Shown piece by piece: positions 63,010 to 64,000 of a DNA stretch of 64,000 nucleotides (positions are counted from its first letter, which is position 1; the number at the start of each line of letters is the position of its first letter). The position numbers and the translations under genes are program-made. The notes under the pieces were generated by a model. It did not search any database. It was not told the origin of the DNA and saw only the letters and a list, made by a program, of their open reading frames with translations. Origin of the DNA: Lachnospiraceae bacterium (GTDB taxonomy: Bacteria > Bacillota > Clostridia > Lachnospirales > Lachnospiraceae); the NCBI GenBank assembly GCA_910575275.1, contig CAJTEE010000009.1:102355-166354 (forward strand). Direction: 5' to 3'.

Positions 63010-63497
63010 ATCTGTTGGTAGCCGCGGATAAAAACTGGGCGATCGGAAAAAGGGGAAAGCTTCTCGTCTCCATTCCCGAGGATCAAAGGCTGTTCAGGGA
63101 GGAGACGATAGGGAAGGTCATCGTGATGGGCCGGAAGACGCTTGAGAGCCTGCCGGGCGGGCAGCCGCTTTACGGGCGGAAAAATGTGGTGCTGACGAGA
63201 AACCGGGAGCTTACGAAAAAGGGAGTGGAGTTTTTCTATGATATGGAGACAGCGCTTTCGTTTTTAGGGCAGTTTCCGACGGAAGATATTTTCGTGATCG
63301 GCGGGGCAGAGATCTACCGGGAGTTTCTTCCGTATTGTGATACGGCCCATGTGACACGGATTGATTATGCATATGAAGCGGATACGTATTTCCCGGATCT
63401 CGATGCAAACCCGGAGTGGGCGGTGACGGCAGAGAGTGAGGAGAAGACGTATTTTAGCATTTGCTATGCGTTTAGGAGGTATGAGAGGAGAGAGTGA
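63006..63497 (+). CDS. folA: Dihydrofolate reductase
   Basis: The 163-residue enzyme reduces dihydrofolate with NADPH and is the trimethoprim target. It shows LLVAADKNWAIGKRGKL, the catalytic region with a glutamate in SIPEDQRLFREET, the NADPH motif VMGRKTLESLPGGQPL and FVIGGAEIYREFLP. It overlaps holA by four bases (ATGA), so it is co-translated. Confidence 0.96.
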   Translation: MNLLVAADKNWAIGKRGKLLVSIPEDQRLFREETIGKVIVMGRKTLESLPGGQPLYGRKNVVLTRNRELTKKGVEFFYDMETALSFLGQFPTEDIFVIGGAEIYREFLPYCDTAHVTRIDYAYEADTYFPDLDANPEWAVTAESEEKTYFSICYAFRRYERRE

Positions 63498-63895
63498 AGG
63501 AGGGCCCGCAGAGGCCTGTGCCGGCAGGCAGGGCGGTGCAGGCCTCTGCTGCTCTGCTTCGGGAGTGAGGGGAAAGGCGTGCGGCCGTTACTGTTCACTC
63601 CATGACGAATCACTCCGCTGATTCGTCATGAGCCAATACCGTTATGGAGCCAAAGCATATGCCCCATCGCCGCAGGCGATTTTAAATGGGCATATGCTGT
63701 TACGTTCACAGGGAACCTGTGAACAGTAACGTGTGGCCATGGATTTATCATCTGATGGCAGGAAAAGAGGGTTGCCATTTGTGGGTGATGATGTTAAACT
63801 GGATAGGGGATAGGAAAAACGGACAGTGTTAGGGGAGCGTTCTTCCAGGGGCCGGGAGGCCTTGGGGGGGCTCAGTATACAAAAGGAGGCGCGGT
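63498..63895. other. Repeat-rich intergenic region after folA
   Basis: No gene is visible. The left half is the palindromic element at 63587-63730. The rest (63731-63895) has no recognised feature except the ribosome binding site AAAAGGAGG for the last gene. Confidence 0.6.
63587..63730. repeat. Compound palindromic element, copy D, with 12-base terminal inverted repeats
   Basis: GTTACTGTTCAC at 63587 and GTGAACAGTAAC ending at 63730 are perfect inverted repeats. Inside are three hairpins: ATGACGAATCA with TGATTCGTCAT (63602-63629), GCATATGCCC with GGGCATATGC (63655-63697) enclosing the shared core ATCGCCGCAGGCGAT, and GTTCACAGG with CCTGTGAAC. The core and CTGTTCACTCC link it to copies A-C. 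Confidence 0.85.
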
Positions 63896-64000
63896 ATGTA
63901 TCCGATTTTAGAGGAAAGGGTCCTGGCGGATAAGATTGATTGGATGGTGGTGGAGGCTCCCAGAGTCGCGAAGAACTGCCAGCCGGGAGAGTTTGTGATG
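63896..64000 (+). CDS. NfnA-like FAD/NAD-binding oxidoreductase subunit (3' partial)
   Basis: Only 35 codons are in the window (MYPILEERVLADKIDWMVVE and onward). The N-terminus matches sulfide/dihydroorotate dehydrogenase-like FAD/NAD-binding proteins, the small subunit of NADH-dependent ferredoxin:NADP oxidoreductase (NfnA) in Clostridia, including the VEAPRVAKNCQPGEFV stretch. The large subunit would be expected just downstream. ATG 63896 follows AAAAGGAGG. Confidence 0.75.
   Translation, partial: MYPILEERVLADKIDWMVVEAPRVAKNCQPGEFVM

Overview
The window looks like a chromosomal segment of a spore-forming, moderately GC-rich member of the Clostridia, most likely a Lachnospiraceae (Clostridium cluster XIVa) gut species. 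The evidence is the set of sporulation genes (spoIVA, spoIIGA-sigE, a Spo0E-like phosphatase, a GerMN lipoprotein), strong GGAGG ribosome binding sites, frequent TTG/GTG starts, and Lachnospiraceae-style gene orders. No rRNA, tRNA or CRISPR array was seen. All identifications come from reading protein motifs; no database search was run.

Layout. 1-5.5 kb: the end of a branched-chain amino acid ABC transporter gene, spoIVA, a beta-CASP metallo-hydrolase, RNase HI and a membrane-anchored protein of unknown function. 5.5-10.2 kb: a large hybrid sensor kinase on the minus strand, then rpsB-tsf. About 10.2-24 kb: an AT-rich accessory island of mixed live and decayed genes. It holds a metal-efflux module (ArsR, AraC, HMA protein, Zn/Cd-type P1B ATPase, second ArsR), a wrecked feoA-feoB locus, a regulatory and transport operon (small HTH protein, OmpR-type regulator, histidine kinase, ABC ATPase, FtsX-like permease), and a graveyard of fragments (RhuM-like, MutS2-like, CheW-like). 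24-26 kb: a sigma-70-family factor, a DUF2461 protein and a region of strong hairpins. 26-39 kb: mgtE, gltX, two secreted proteins sharing one N-terminal module, a UvrD-like helicase, a cobalamin adenosyltransferase, DUF1292, a BrkB-family protein, an MFS transporter, an SSB-like protein and an AbgA-like amidohydrolase.

38.7-55.2 kb is the division and cell-wall core: lgt with a Spo0E-like gene, then mraZ-rsmH-ftsL-pbp-pbp-mraY-murD-ftsW-murA-divIB-ftsZ, leading into spoIIGA-sigE. murE, murF and murG are absent from this stretch. 55.2-64 kb: a zinc-ribbon membrane protein, a MITE-like repeat, degV, a sensor kinase paired with a GerMN lipoprotein, comEC, holA, folA and the start of an NfnA-like flavoprotein subunit.

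The genes connect vegetative division to sporulation. Division genes sit beside the sigma-E activation pair. Sequences resembling Spo0A boxes lie upstream of ftsZ, of spoIIGA (whose promoter has an over-long spacer) and of the operon encoding the Spo0E-like phosphatase. A family of short palindromic elements (cores around 8.2, 34.95, 52.05 and 63.65 kb) is scattered through intergenic DNA. The most interesting points are these repeats, the candidate Spo0A feedback site, a probable ATT start codon for comEC, a structured leader before mgtE, the shared secreted-protein module and the decay history of the metal island.
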